61,015 nucleotides of DNA. Origin: Bacteroidales bacterium (lineage in GTDB: Bacteria; Bacteroidota; Bacteroidia; Bacteroidales; UBA932). The position numbers and the translations under genes were made by a program. Location of the stretch: positions 1 through 61,015 of the forward strand of contig JALFFZ010000010.1 in assembly GCA_022777585.1 (NCBI GenBank), in the 5' to 3' direction. Under the pieces are notes generated by a model. That model did no database searches, was not told the DNA's origin, and was given only the letters and a program-made list of their open reading frames with translations. This document shows, in pieces, positions 35,242 through 45,128 of the stretch (position 1 is its first letter; every line of letters begins with the position of its first letter).

Positions 35242-37833
35242 TCATCTGTCAAATGTAACCACAGTCACTCCAGATCCTCCCAGCTGGATGCTCTCATCCT
35301 TTGCTGTCAGCACGCCCGGCACAGTCCTGATATACTTCTGAATCTCTTCCCTGAGGGCTCCTGTGCCCTTTCCGTGAATAATTCTAACCGAAGGGACGTC
35401 GAGCATTATCGCGTCATCAACATAATGCATCACATTCTCCAAAGCCTCATTGACCCTCTGCCCCCTCACGTCCAGTTCCATCCTGAAGTTCAGTTTCCTC
35501 TCCGATATGGAATCCGTACGGACCGGAGTGGCAGTTACCTTGACCTCGGACTTGACGGCCGCCTTGTATTCATTGGAAGTGATTCTCTCCACTTTGTCCA
35601 GGGGCATCTTGCTCTTGATATTGCCCACAATTACCGTGACAGCCTTGTCCGATACGATGGCAACCTCTCCGACCATACCGTTGGCCTTGATTCTGACCTT
35701 CTCTCCGACCTTGAGCGGGCCGTTGCGGAACTCTGCGATTTTTCTCTCCTTCTCCTCCTGCTCCTGGGCCTTCTTCACCTCCTCTTCCGTCATCTTGCCC
35801 TTTCTGCGCAATCTCTGACGCTGCTTTCTGTCCTCCACCTGACGCAGTTTCTTCTCAATGTAGGCCTCCCTGTCCTGCTCGTCCTGCTCCTTCTTCATCG
35901 CGAGGGCATTGACAAAATCCTGCAGTCCGCTCCTTGCCTTCCTGGTCTCATCCTTCCCGGCCTGGGCCTCCTTGATGGCGCGAATCGTGTTCTCCACCTT
36001 CCTGTTGGCCTCCCGGACAATATCCTCGGCCTCCTCCTTCGCCTTGTCCAGAATCTCCTGACGCAATTTCTTTATGTCCTGAAGTTCCTTTTCATATTTG
36101 CCCGTGATGTTCTCGAGGGCCTTGTCCGTATTCTTTATCCGCTGGAGTTTCTCCTCCAGGGCCTTCCTGTTCCTCGCAATCTTCCTGAGGTTTCTCTCAA
36201 TGCCCACGAATTCCTCGCCGGCCCTGTTCTCCGCATCCTTCACAATATCTTCCGGCAGGCCCATCTTCCTCGCCAGCTCGAATGCGAAGGAATTGCCCGG
36301 CAGGCCCATCTCCAACTTGAACAATGGGGCTATGTTCTTGACATCGAACTGCATGGCTCCGTTGATGACACCGGTGTCTCCATTGGACGCATATAGCTTG
36401 AGATTGGTATAATGCGTGGTAATAATGCCATAGACACCCCTTTTGTCGAACTCACTGAGAATGGCTTCCGCAATGGCTCCGCCGGCAGCCGGCTCAGTGC
36501 CGGAGCCGAACTCATCGATCAGGACCAATGTCTTTTTATCGGCGCAGGACAGCATATCCTTCATCGAGTCGAGGAAAGAACTGTAGGTGCTGAGATCATT
36601 GTCAATGGACTGGCCGTCTCCAATATCCGCCATGATTCTGTCGAATACCACCAGTTCGGATGTCTCCGAGGTCGGGATGAGCATTCCCCATTGGAACATG
36701 TACTGGAGCAGACCTACAGTCTTCAGGCACACGGACTTGCCTCCGGCGTTAGGACCCGATATCAGGAGAATATGCTTCTGTGGGGTCAATGTCGCCGTGA
36801 GCGGCACGATTTCCTTCTTTTCCCGTTTCAGGGAGCGCTCCAGAAGCGGATGCCTTGCCTTCCTGAGACTCATCTCCCCATTGTCTGAGATTATCGGCAT
36901 ACCGGCCACAAAGTCCAATGCGGTCTGCGCCTTGGAAATGAGAAAGTCCAGCTCTCCTATGCATACAGCCCCTTCCAGAAGACCTGGCACGAATGGTCTG
37001 AGCCAGTCGCTGAAGTCATAGAGAATGCGCGCAATCTCCCTTCCCTCTGCGAAATGAAGCTCGCTGATTTCATTGGTAATCTCCACTATTTCAGCGGGTT
37101 CTATGAATGTGGTCTTACCGGATGCCGATTCGTCATAGACAAAGCCCTGGATTTTTCTCTTGTTGGCCGTGCTCACCGGTATGAGCATTTTCCCGTCCCT
37201 CATTACGATTGAGGCATCGTTGTCCACGATTCCCTCGCTCTGGGCTTTCTTGAGGAGTATGCTGATGCGCCTGGATACCGCTCCCTCCTTCTCCTTGAGT
37301 TTCTTGCGGATATCGTATAGTTCATCGGATGCCGTGTCCTTCACGTTGCCGAACTTGTCCAGGATTCTGTCTATTTCCCGCTGCACTTCGGGGAAGAGCC
37401 CGATGCCTGAAACCATTCTCTTAAGATTCGGATAGACGCCGTCCTTGATGCTGAAGAAGAATGCTGTCACCTTGCGGAGAGTCTCCAGCATTGTCCTGAG
37501 CTTGCCTATGGAGACGAGGTCAATGTTGGCTCCGGGATTCTCCAGCATTTCCAGAAATCCGATGCAGTCAATATACCCGTTTGCCGGGAAGGATTCCTCG
37601 AACATCACGATGAGCCTCATCTCGTCCGTGAGCACGAGACGGCGGCGGATTTCCTTGACATCGGTGGAAAATTCCTCCATTGCCGCCTTCTCCGCCGCAT
37701 ATTCGGTGCTGCAGCGGTCGGATATCATTTTCCTGATCCTGTCAAACCCGAGTTGTGATTCTAACTTCGCCGTATCCATCATTATGCTCAATTCTCTCTC
37801 TGCTTTTTCTTTCTTGTCCCGGCTGCATTCCAT
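35242..37833 (-). CDS. mutS2: MutS2 family ATPase with C-terminal Smr domain
   Basis: LISGPNAGGKSVCLKTVGLLQYMFQWGMLIPTSE; ELDVRGQRVNEALENVMHYVDDAIMLDVPSVRIIHGKGTGALREEIQKYI. Confidence 0.94.
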   Translation of the reverse strand: MECSRDKKEKAERELSIMMDTAKLESQLGFDRIRKMISDRCSTEYAAEKAAMEEFSTDVKEIRRRLVLTDEMRLIVMFEESFPANGYIDCIGFLEMLENPGANIDLVSIGKLRTMLETLRKVTAFFFSIKDGVYPNLKRMVSGIGLFPEVQREIDRILDKFGNVKDTASDELYDIRKKLKEKEGAVSRRISILLKKAQSEGIVDNDASIVMRDGKMLIPVSTANKRKIQGFVYDESASGKTTFIEPAEIVEITNEISELHFAEGREIARILYDFSDWLRPFVPGLLEGAVCIGELDFLISKAQTALDFVAGMPIISDNGEMSLRKARHPLLERSLKREKKEIVPLTATLTPQKHILLISGPNAGGKSVCLKTVGLLQYMFQWGMLIPTSETSELVVFDRIMADIGDGQSIDNDLSTYSSFLDSMKDMLSCADKKTLVLIDEFGSGTEPAAGGAIAEAILSEFDKRGVYGIITTHYTNLKLYASNGDTGVINGAMQFDVKNIAPLFKLEMGLPGNSFAFELARKMGLPEDIVKDAENRAGEEFVGIERNLRKIARNRKALEEKLQRIKNTDKALENITGKYEKELQDIKKLRQEILDKAKEEAEDIVREANRKVENTIRAIKEAQAGKDETRKARSGLQDFVNALAMKKEQDEQDREAYIEKKLRQVEDRKQRQRLRRKGKMTEEEVKKAQEQEEKERKIAEFRNGPLKVGEKVRIKANGMVGEVAIVSDKAVTVIVGNIKSKMPLDKVERITSNEYKAAVKSEVKVTATPVRTDSISERKLNFRMELDVRGQRVNEALENVMHYVDDAIMLDVPSVRIIHGKGTGALREEIQKYIRTVPGVLTAKDESIQLGGSGVTVVTFDR

Positions 37834-38642
37834 TACTCATTCCCGGACAGGGATGAGCCCAGAAGCAGCTTCAATTCGTTTATGTTGCTGATACTCTGTA
37901 AGTTGCCGTTCCTTCCAAAGGAAATGTCACCAGTTTCCTCCGATACTACAATGACGTCCGCGTCTGTCTCTTCGGTGATTCCGATTGCAGCCTTGTGCCT
38001 CATTCCGTAACTTGCCGGGATATCCTGTCTCGAAGTAATCGGAAGGGTGCACCTGGCCGCCTCAATCCGCCTGCCGGATATAATCATCGCCCCGTCGTGG
38101 AGAGGGGAATTCTTGAAGAACAGATTCATTATCAGCCTTCTGTTTATGTTGGCGTCGATTCTGTCTCCCGTCTCTACCACTGAATTCAGGTTGTTGGAAT
38201 GAGTGAGCACTATGAGGGCTCCGGTCTTCTGCTCAGACATAGTCCTGCAGGCCTCCGTGATTTCATTGACGTCGCTGCTGTCCACCTGATGCTCCTCGCG
38301 GCCGAGAAACTTGTTCATTATCGCACGCCCCTTCCGGCCAAGGCTGGTCCCGTTGCCCAGTCTCATCAGAAAATGCCTGATTTCAGGCTGGAAAATCACA
38401 ATCAATGCGATGACACCTACGTCAATGAAGGTTGCCAGCAGGGCACTCATCAGCTTCATCTTCAATGCGTCCGCCGCGACTTTCAATATGAATATGGCAA
38501 TGATTGCAATGAAGATATTGACTACGGAAGAATCCTGTATCCATCTGAATACCAGATATATAATCAACGCGACAAGCAGGATGTCCAGCACGTCGGTAAA
38601 GGAAAATTTCAGGAATCCGAATATGTCCAGCAGCATCAGCAT
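37833..38642 (-). CDS. cdaA: Diadenylate cyclase CdaA
   Basis: TM N-terminus; GALIVLTHSNNLNSVVETG ... NLFFKNSPLHDGAMIISGRRIEAARCTLPIT ... YGMRHKAAIGITEETDADVIVVSEETG (DGA and RHxxA motifs). Confidence 0.95.
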   Translation of the reverse strand: MLMLLDIFGFLKFSFTDVLDILLVALIIYLVFRWIQDSSVVNIFIAIIAIFILKVAADALKMKLMSALLATFIDVGVIALIVIFQPEIRHFLMRLGNGTSLGRKGRAIMNKFLGREEHQVDSSDVNEITEACRTMSEQKTGALIVLTHSNNLNSVVETGDRIDANINRRLIMNLFFKNSPLHDGAMIISGRRIEAARCTLPITSRQDIPASYGMRHKAAIGITEETDADVIVVSEETGDISFGRNGNLQSISNINELKLLLGSSLSGNE

Positions 38643-38736
38643 CTGTTTCCGGTCTTGTCGTCAGCCAGCATTGGCCGCCGTTCTCACAAAATTACATAAT
38701 AATTGTGAATTTCCTGCCAATGGCCGGGGATTATTT

Positions 38737-39366
38737 TCAGAGATCCCGGAACAATGTCGGCTCCAGTTCGCGGGGATGGAAACTCATGCGGTGATAAGGA
38801 GTATAGCCATATTCCCGGATGGCTGCAATATGCTCAGGGGTCGGATATCCCATATTGCGCTCCCAGCCGTACATCGGGTACTCCGATGCAATCTTCTTCA
38901 TATACTCATCCCGCCATGTCTTGGCCAGAACTGAGGCTGCGGCTATGGACGCAAAAGTCGCATCTCCTTTTACGACAGTCCGGTAATCAGCTCTTCCGTA
39001 TTGGTCAAAGGGGCGGAACTTGTTGCCATCAATCAGAAGGAATTCGGGTTTCGGGTCCAGGCGGAGGACGGCTCTCTGCATCCCTGTCACCGATGCCCAG
39101 AGAATGTTCAGTTCGTCAATCTCTGCAGGACTGACAGCCTCAACTGCCCATGAAACAGCCTCTCGCTCAATGACTTCCCTCACTTTGTCCCTGTGTGCGG
39201 CCGTCATTTTCTTGGAATCGTTGAGCAGGGGATGGTGGAAGTCAGCGGGCAGAATGACTGCAGCCGCGAAAACAGGCCCGGCAAGCGGACCCCGTCCGGC
39301 CTCGTCGCAGCCAGCTTCAAGCACATCTTCATTGAGATAATTTCTGAGAGATATTTCCTTCATCAT
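38737..39366 (-). CDS. rnhB: Ribonuclease HII
   Basis: EAGCDEAGRGPLAGPVFAAAVILP ... DGNKFRPF ... VVKGDATFASIAAASVLAKTWRDEYM. Confidence 0.95.
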   Translation of the reverse strand: MMKEISLRNYLNEDVLEAGCDEAGRGPLAGPVFAAAVILPADFHHPLLNDSKKMTAAHRDKVREVIEREAVSWAVEAVSPAEIDELNILWASVTGMQRAVLRLDPKPEFLLIDGNKFRPFDQYGRADYRTVVKGDATFASIAAASVLAKTWRDEYMKKIASEYPMYGWERNMGYPTPEHIAAIREYGYTPYHRMSFHPRELEPTLFRDL

Positions 39367-39398
39367 TGCAAAGATAGCAAAAAGAAGGAAAATGCCGT

Positions 39399-39809
39399 TC
39401 AGAGGGCGCCGTTCCTCTTCAGCAGGGAGATAATTTCGTTCTTGTCCTCAATCATGCTTCTCAGATCCCTGATTTCAGCATCCTTCTTTCCGATTTCGTT
39501 CCTGAGGGAGCTGATTGTATTCTCATAAGTGGATGTCAGCCTTGCAATGCGGGTATTATAATCGGTTCTCATGTCTTCCAGTTCGCAGGAACTTTCCACC
39601 GGTTTGTAGCCAAGGACAATCTCCTCCTCTGAAACACCGAAAATCCGCGCAATCTTCGGAATATGCTCACTTATCAGCCGGATGTCACCTTTCTCGATTT
39701 TTCTGTAAGTGTTTCTCACAACGCCGAGCTGCCGGGCCATTTCATCCTGGGAGAGCCCTCTCTCGGTCCGTCTGCGGAAAATATTCTCCTTTATGCTAGC
39801 GTTGTCCAT
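39399..39809 (-). CDS. XRE-family HTH protein with C-terminal coiled coil
   Basis: MDNASIKENIFRRRTERGLSQDEMARQLGVVRNTYRKIEKGDIRLISEHIPKIARIFGVSEEEIVLG then heptad-rich tail. Confidence 0.88.
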   Translation of the reverse strand: MDNASIKENIFRRRTERGLSQDEMARQLGVVRNTYRKIEKGDIRLISEHIPKIARIFGVSEEEIVLGYKPVESSCELEDMRTDYNTRIARLTSTYENTISSLRNEIGKKDAEIRDLRSMIEDKNEIISLLKRNGAL

Positions 39810-39945
39810 AATCTTCGAAATTGTTTCTTCGCAAAAATATTCCGTAGGAATGTGAATCAATGACAACATACAGGGTTCAATGGTGCTGAAAAGTAGTCAA
39901 AGGGTTAAAATAACACCCCGGAAATTTAAAATTTCAACATTTAAG

Positions 39946-39973
39946 AGGTGGTATTTGCGAAATCACACCACCT
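39946..39973. other. Hairpin in the divergent XRE / small-HTH intergenic region
   Basis: AGGTGGT-ATTT-GCG-AAAT-CAC-ACCACCT; GAAATTT-A-AAATTTC palindrome just upstream (39921-39935). Confidence 0.5.
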
Positions 39974-39985
39974 TTCCTTTCCGTT

Positions 39986-40279
39986 TTGATGCAAATAGCC
40001 GAGATTTGCGCAAGGATGAACACAAAAAATAGTCAAGTTATGGATACAATTGATGCTTATGGGATTTTCGGGCAGATGATGACCGGGGATCTGCTTTATC
40101 TCGACCGCAAGATTACCTTCCGCCGTATTTGCAGATGGCTGGAGGTGTCACCCCGGGACCTGAACTCTATTGTCAAGAGCGAGCTCGGGATGACCGGGCA
40201 GGAACTTATCCGGAAGTACAGGGATGATGCGGAGAGACGCCTCAGGAACAAGTATGCGATAAAATGTTTTAAATTATAG
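39986..40279 (+). CDS. Small putative HTH protein (97 aa)
   Basis: KITFRRICRWLEVSPRDLNSIVKSELGMTGQELIRKYRDDAERRLRNKY, AraC-like single HTH; start could be internal. Confidence 0.55.
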   Translation: MMQIAEICARMNTKNSQVMDTIDAYGIFGQMMTGDLLYLDRKITFRRICRWLEVSPRDLNSIVKSELGMTGQELIRKYRDDAERRLRNKYAIKCFKL

Positions 40280-40312
40280 CCTCATTTTATTGTTATTGCA
40301 TCAGGAATTTTA

Positions 40313-40361
40313 TAGATTTGCAAGGATGCGCCGTTTTAACGGGCGGCGTGTGCATTTTTTT
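40313..40361 (+). promoter_or_regulatory. Promoter box TAGATTTG followed by an early intrinsic-terminator-like hairpin in the EF-G2 5' UTR
   Basis: TAGATTTG at 40313-40320; ATGCGCCG..CGGCG(tg)TGCAT stem from 40326 followed by T7 (40355-40361); EF-G2 ATG at 40387. Confidence 0.6.
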
Positions 40362-40386
40362 GACAGTATTAATAACACCAGAAGTT

Positions 40387-42540
40387 ATGAAATCCTACTC
40401 AACAAAGGATATCCGGAATGTGGTCTTGCTTGGCAGCACCAAGTCAGGTAAGACCACATTGGCGGAGGCGATGCTTTACGAGGGTAAAGTAATCGACAGA
40501 CGTGGTACCGTCGAGTCCAAGAACACAGTATCAGACAACACCGAGATTGAACAGATGAACCAGCGTTCCATCTTCTCCACACCATTGTATGCGGAGTTTA
40601 TGGACACCAAGTTCAATATCATTGACACTCCAGGTGCAGACGACTTCGTTGGAGGAGCCGTATCGGCCTTCAAGGTGTGTGAGAACGGAATACTCGTCAT
40701 CAATGCACAGCAGGGTGTCGAGGTCGGGACCGAGATTTTCGCCCGCTACGCCGAGCAGTACAAGGTCCCTGTAATAATCGCTGTCAACCAGCTCGACAGC
40801 GAGAAGGCTGACTGGGATACAGTCCTGGCCAGTATGAAGGAAGCTTTCGGACCGAAACCGATCGTCGTTCAGTTCCCTGTAAACCCGGGCGCTTCATTCG
40901 ACGGTTTCGTGGACGTACTCAAGATGAAATATTATCATTTCAAGGATGAGAACGGAACCCGCGAGGATCTCGAGATTCCTGCGGAACTTCAGGACGAGGC
41001 TGAGCTCCTCCGTCAGGCTCTCATCGAGAAGGCAGCGGAGTACGACGACACTCTTATGGAGAAGTTCTTCGAGTCAGGAGCCCTCACCGAGGATGAGATC
41101 AGAAAGGGTCTCGGCATCGGTATCCGTCAGGGCGAAGTGCTCCCGGTATTCTGCCTTTCAGCAAAGAAGGACATAGGTGTGAAGAGGCTTATGGAGTTCA
41201 CAATCCGCACCTCCGCATCTCCTGAAATCACCAGGTCGGTGACCAGAGACGGCGGTGAGGTCGAGTGCAAGCAGAATGCTCCTACCTCTTTGTTCATATA
41301 CAAGACAGACGTCGAGCAGCATCTTGGAGAGGTGTCATACTTCAAGGTGATGAGCGGTGAGCTTGATGAGGGAATGGATCTCGAGGATGCCGAGACAGGC
41401 AACAGGGAGAGGATTTCCGCCATCTATGCGGTTGCCGGAACCAAGAAGGAGAAGGTCAGCGGCCTCAATGCCGGTGATATCGGATGTACAGTCAAGCTCC
41501 GCGCCGGCAAGACCAATGTCACCCTCTCGCAGCCTGGAACGGGCATCTCATACGAGGATATCAAATTCCCGGCATCCAAGTACCGCACAGCCATCAAGGC
41601 CAAGGTTCAGGCGGATGAGACCAAGCTCGGAGAGGCGCTCAACAAGATTACGGCTCAGGACCCTACCATCATTGTGGATTACTCCAAGGAATTGAAGCAG
41701 ACCATCCTCAGCGGACAGGGCGAGCAGCATATCAATGTGGTCAAGTGGAGACTTCAGAACGAGTTCAAGATCGAAATCGAGCTCTTCGCTCCGAAGATTC
41801 CTTACCGCGAGACCATTACCAAGACCGCCAATGCCGAGTACCGTCACAAGAAACAGTCCGGTGGAGCAGGCCAGTTCGGCGAGGTTCACCTCCTCGTATG
41901 TCCGATTGTCGAGGGTGTTCCTTTCACCAACAAGTTCAAGATTGACGGCAAGGACGTTGTCCTCAATGTGAAGAGCCAGGAGTCCTACAACCTCGACTGG
42001 GGTGGAAAACTTGAGTTCTACAACTGTATCGTCGGCGGTGCGATTGACGCGCGTTTCATGCCTGCCATTCTCAAGGGTATCATGGACAAGATGACCGAGG
42101 GACCTCTCACCGGTTCATACGCCCGCGATATCAGGGTATTCGTATATGACGGAAAGATGCACCCGGTTGACTCCAATGAAATCTCCTTCGTCCTTGCTGC
42201 CAGAAATGCCTTCAAGGAGGCCTTCCGCAATGCCGGTCCGAAGATTATGGAGCCTATTTACAATCTCGAAGTACTGACCCCGAGTGACTATATGGGAGCC
42301 TGCATGTCAGACCTCCAGAACAGAAGGGCCATCATAGAGGGAATGGGAAGCGAGAAGGGATTCGAGGTCATCAAGGCCCGCGTTCCGCTCGCAGAGCTCT
42401 ACCGCTACTCTACGGCATTGAGCTCACTCACTTCCGGAAGTGCTACATTTACGATGCAGTTTGCTGATTATCAGCCTGTTCCAGGTGATGTTCAGACTAA
42501 GCTCCTCGCAGATTACGCAGCTCAGGAGGGTGAAGACTAA
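40387..42540 (+). CDS. EF-G paralog (EF-G2-like) with degenerate G motifs
   Basis: GSTKSGKTTLAEAML (G1 intact), DTPGADDFVGG (canonical DTPGHVDF), NQLD (canonical NKMD); full EF-G C-terminal domains YRHKKQSGGAGQFGEVHL. Confidence 0.94.
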   Translation: MKSYSTKDIRNVVLLGSTKSGKTTLAEAMLYEGKVIDRRGTVESKNTVSDNTEIEQMNQRSIFSTPLYAEFMDTKFNIIDTPGADDFVGGAVSAFKVCENGILVINAQQGVEVGTEIFARYAEQYKVPVIIAVNQLDSEKADWDTVLASMKEAFGPKPIVVQFPVNPGASFDGFVDVLKMKYYHFKDENGTREDLEIPAELQDEAELLRQALIEKAAEYDDTLMEKFFESGALTEDEIRKGLGIGIRQGEVLPVFCLSAKKDIGVKRLMEFTIRTSASPEITRSVTRDGGEVECKQNAPTSLFIYKTDVEQHLGEVSYFKVMSGELDEGMDLEDAETGNRERISAIYAVAGTKKEKVSGLNAGDIGCTVKLRAGKTNVTLSQPGTGISYEDIKFPASKYRTAIKAKVQADETKLGEALNKITAQDPTIIVDYSKELKQTILSGQGEQHINVVKWRLQNEFKIEIELFAPKIPYRETITKTANAEYRHKKQSGGAGQFGEVHLLVCPIVEGVPFTNKFKIDGKDVVLNVKSQESYNLDWGGKLEFYNCIVGGAIDARFMPAILKGIMDKMTEGPLTGSYARDIRVFVYDGKMHPVDSNEISFVLAARNAFKEAFRNAGPKIMEPIYNLEVLTPSDYMGACMSDLQNRRAIIEGMGSEKGFEVIKARVPLAELYRYSTALSSLTSGSATFTMQFADYQPVPGDVQTKLLADYAAQEGED

Positions 42541-42568
42541 TTATTGAAATGAATAAGTAAAGAGGGGA

Positions 42569-42609
42569 GGGATGACCGCAAAGTCTTCGGGCTTTCAGTC
42601 ATCCCTTTT
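42569..42609 (+). terminator. Intrinsic terminator after the EF-G2 gene
   Basis: GGGATGAC (42569-42576) / GTCATCCC (42598-42605) followed by TTTTC; inner AAAG/CTTT stem. Confidence 0.85.
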
Positions 42610-42702
42610 CTGTTGTCCAAGGCGTCCTGTTACGCTGTCTGCATTTTCTTTTTCAATGGGAAATTACTAATTTTGAAGATTGGAAAAATAACTACACGCA
42701 AT

Positions 42703-43542
42703 ATGGCAAATATCGAAGAACTGAAAAGGATTTCGTCCCAGGTAAGAAGGGACATTGTCCGTATGGTCTCCGCTGCCCAGTCCGGGCATCCGGGAGGATC
42801 TTTAAGCAGTGCGGATGTGCTTACCGCATTGTATTTCAATGTGATGAATATTGACCCTTCCAACTGGTCAAGGGAGAGCAAGGGTCAGGATATATTTGTT
42901 CTTTCAGCCGGGCACATAACTCCGGTGTACTACTCCATTCTTTCCAGGCGCGGTTTCTTCCCGGTGGAGGAACTCGCCACCTTCCGCAAGTTCGGGGCCA
43001 GGCTTCAGGGCCATCCTTCGGTGGAAAAGGGACTTCCAGGCATAACGCAGGCTTCCGGTTCCCTCGGACAGGGCCTCTCGGCGGCTGCCGGCGTGGCTCT
43101 GGGCAAGAAACTGGACGGTGATGCTTCCAGGGTATATGTTCTCTGCGGTGACGGAGAGAGCGAGGAAGGCCAGATCTGGGAGGCTGCGATGTTCGCGTCC
43201 CATCACAAACTGAACAATCTCATCGCCATTACTGACTGGAACGGACAGCAGATTGACGGAACAGTGGACGCCGTTTCGGGTCAGGGAGACCTCGAGTCCA
43301 AGTGGAAGGCCTTCGGCTGGAATGTCATTGTAGCAGATGGACACGATTTCGAGTCTATCCTTGACGCATTTGACAAGGCGAAGGAGAGCGGGGAACTTCC
43401 GACAATGATTCTCTTCAAGACCGATATGGGTCACGGAATCGACTTTATGTCAGGCACTTGCAAGTGGCACGGCAAGGCTCCTTCAGCAGAGCAGTGCGAG
43501 CAGGCCCTCGCCCAGATTGAGGAGACTCTCGGAGACTATTGA
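42703..43542 (+). CDS. Transketolase N-terminal subunit
   Basis: MANIEELKRISSQVRRDIVRMVSAAQSGHPGGSLSSADVLTALYF ... VYVLCGDGESEEGQIWEAAMFASHHKLNNLIAITDWN. Confidence 0.95.
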   Translation: MANIEELKRISSQVRRDIVRMVSAAQSGHPGGSLSSADVLTALYFNVMNIDPSNWSRESKGQDIFVLSAGHITPVYYSILSRRGFFPVEELATFRKFGARLQGHPSVEKGLPGITQASGSLGQGLSAAAGVALGKKLDGDASRVYVLCGDGESEEGQIWEAAMFASHHKLNNLIAITDWNGQQIDGTVDAVSGQGDLESKWKAFGWNVIVADGHDFESILDAFDKAKESGELPTMILFKTDMGHGIDFMSGTCKWHGKAPSAEQCEQALAQIEETLGDY

Positions 43543-43575
43543 TCCAGTTTTTAGTTAACGCAAAAACGAAAGACA

Positions 43576-44526
43576 ATGAAATACACAGATACCGGTAAGA
43601 AAGATACCAGAAGCGGCTTTGGAGCAGGACTCTACGAGGCCGGAAAGCAGGATTCAAGAGTAGTGGCCCTCACGGCCGACCTCAAGGGCTCCCTCAAGAT
43701 GGACAAGTTCGCCGATGAATTCCCGGAGAGATTCGTCCAGTGCGGAATCGCCGAGGCCAATATGATCGGCGTGGCTGCAGGTCTTGCCATCACCGGCAAG
43801 ATTCCGTTTGCAGGTTCGTTCGCGGAGTTCGTGACTGGCCGCGTCTATGACCAGATCCGCCAGGAAGTATGCTATGGTGAGACCAATGTCAAGATAGCCG
43901 CATCCCACGCAGGAATCACTCTCGGTGAGGATGGTGCGACACACCAGACAATGGAGGATATCGCCCTGATGCGCGCTCTCCCCGGAATGGTTGTCATCAA
44001 TCCTTGCGACTACAACCAGACAAAGGCCGCCACAATAGCTGCTGCCAAGTACGACGGCCCTGTATATCTTAGGTTCGGCCGTCCGTCCGTGCCAAACTTC
44101 ACCCCTGAGGACCAGGATTTTGAAATCGGAAAGGCCTACGTGATGAACGAGGGCAAGGATGTAACCATCTTTGCTACCGGGCATACGGTATGGGAGGCGT
44201 TGAAGGCTGCCGATATGCTTGAGGCTGAGGGCATCTGCGCCGAGGTCATTGACATTGCCACCATCAAGCCTCTCGACGAGCAGGCAGTAGTGGAGTCAGT
44301 AATGAAGACAGGGGCAGCTGTCGTGGCTGAGGAGCACAATATGCCTGGCGGACTAGGAGAGCTCATCGCAGGCGTTCTCGCTGCCCGCAGACCTTCGCCG
44401 ATGGCTTACGTAAATGGCGGGGACAAGTTCGGCCAGACAGGTAAGCCTGCAGAGCTTATGGCTGCATACGGTATTGATGCTGAACATATTGCAGAGGCTG
44501 CCAAGACTGTCATCGACAGGAAATAG
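43576..44526 (+). CDS. Transketolase C-terminal subunit
   Basis: VVALTADLKGSLKMDKFADEFPERFVQCGIAEANMIGVAAGLA ... THQTMEDIALMRALPGMVVINPCD. Confidence 0.95.
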   Translation: MKYTDTGKKDTRSGFGAGLYEAGKQDSRVVALTADLKGSLKMDKFADEFPERFVQCGIAEANMIGVAAGLAITGKIPFAGSFAEFVTGRVYDQIRQEVCYGETNVKIAASHAGITLGEDGATHQTMEDIALMRALPGMVVINPCDYNQTKAATIAAAKYDGPVYLRFGRPSVPNFTPEDQDFEIGKAYVMNEGKDVTIFATGHTVWEALKAADMLEAEGICAEVIDIATIKPLDEQAVVESVMKTGAAVVAEEHNMPGGLGELIAGVLAARRPSPMAYVNGGDKFGQTGKPAELMAAYGIDAEHIAEAAKTVIDRK

Positions 44527-44534
44527 GCAGGTCT

Positions 44535-45080
44535 ATGCGGGACAATGATATCATCAGGCTGTTCCTGGCGGGGGACAGGGAGAGGGCATTCACGGAGATT
44601 GTCAAGGCTTATAGCGAAAGGCTTTTCTGGTATGTTCGCCGTTACGTTTCCTCCCATGAGGATGCTGATGATATTGTCCAGGACATATTCGTCAAGGTTT
44701 GGGCTGCGCTTCCCTCATTCAGGGGGGAGTCGCAGCTTTTCACTTGGCTGTACAGGATTGCCACCAATGAGGCTCTCAACTATGTCAGAAGGCAGAAAGT
44801 GCGTGCGGCATTGAGCTTCAGACCCATTGATGCGGAAATGGAGAGGCGTGTGGACGAGGACCCCTGGTTCAATGGGGACGAGGCGGAGAGAACGCTTATG
44901 AAGGCATTGCAGAAACTCCCGCTCAAGCAGCGCGTGGTCTTCTCGATGAGGTATTTCGAGGATATGAGCTATGAGGAGATCTCCGAGGTGACAGGAACGT
45001 CCGTGGGAGCCCTGAAGGCGTCCTACCACATTGCCAGCACGAAGCTGAAGGATGAGTTGCTGAAAAATTCGGGGCAATGA
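44535..45080 (+). CDS. ECF RNA polymerase sigma factor
   Basis: HEDADDIVQDIFVKVWAALPSFRGESQLFTWLYRIATNEALNYVRRQK ... LKQRVVFSMRYFEDMSYEEISEVTGTSVGALKASYHIASTKLKD. Confidence 0.96.
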   Translation: MRDNDIIRLFLAGDRERAFTEIVKAYSERLFWYVRRYVSSHEDADDIVQDIFVKVWAALPSFRGESQLFTWLYRIATNEALNYVRRQKVRAALSFRPIDAEMERRVDEDPWFNGDEAERTLMKALQKLPLKQRVVFSMRYFEDMSYEEISEVTGTSVGALKASYHIASTKLKDELLKNSGQ

Positions 45081-45128
45081 TTTTACTTTCCCCATGATAC
45101 GGTGTCTAACATAGGCATCTGGAATAAT

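Noticed and set aside
35179-36396. 405-aa plus-strand ORF
   Set aside because: Antisense to mutS2 (Smr and coiled-coil region); Leu-rich shadow translation without a family signature.
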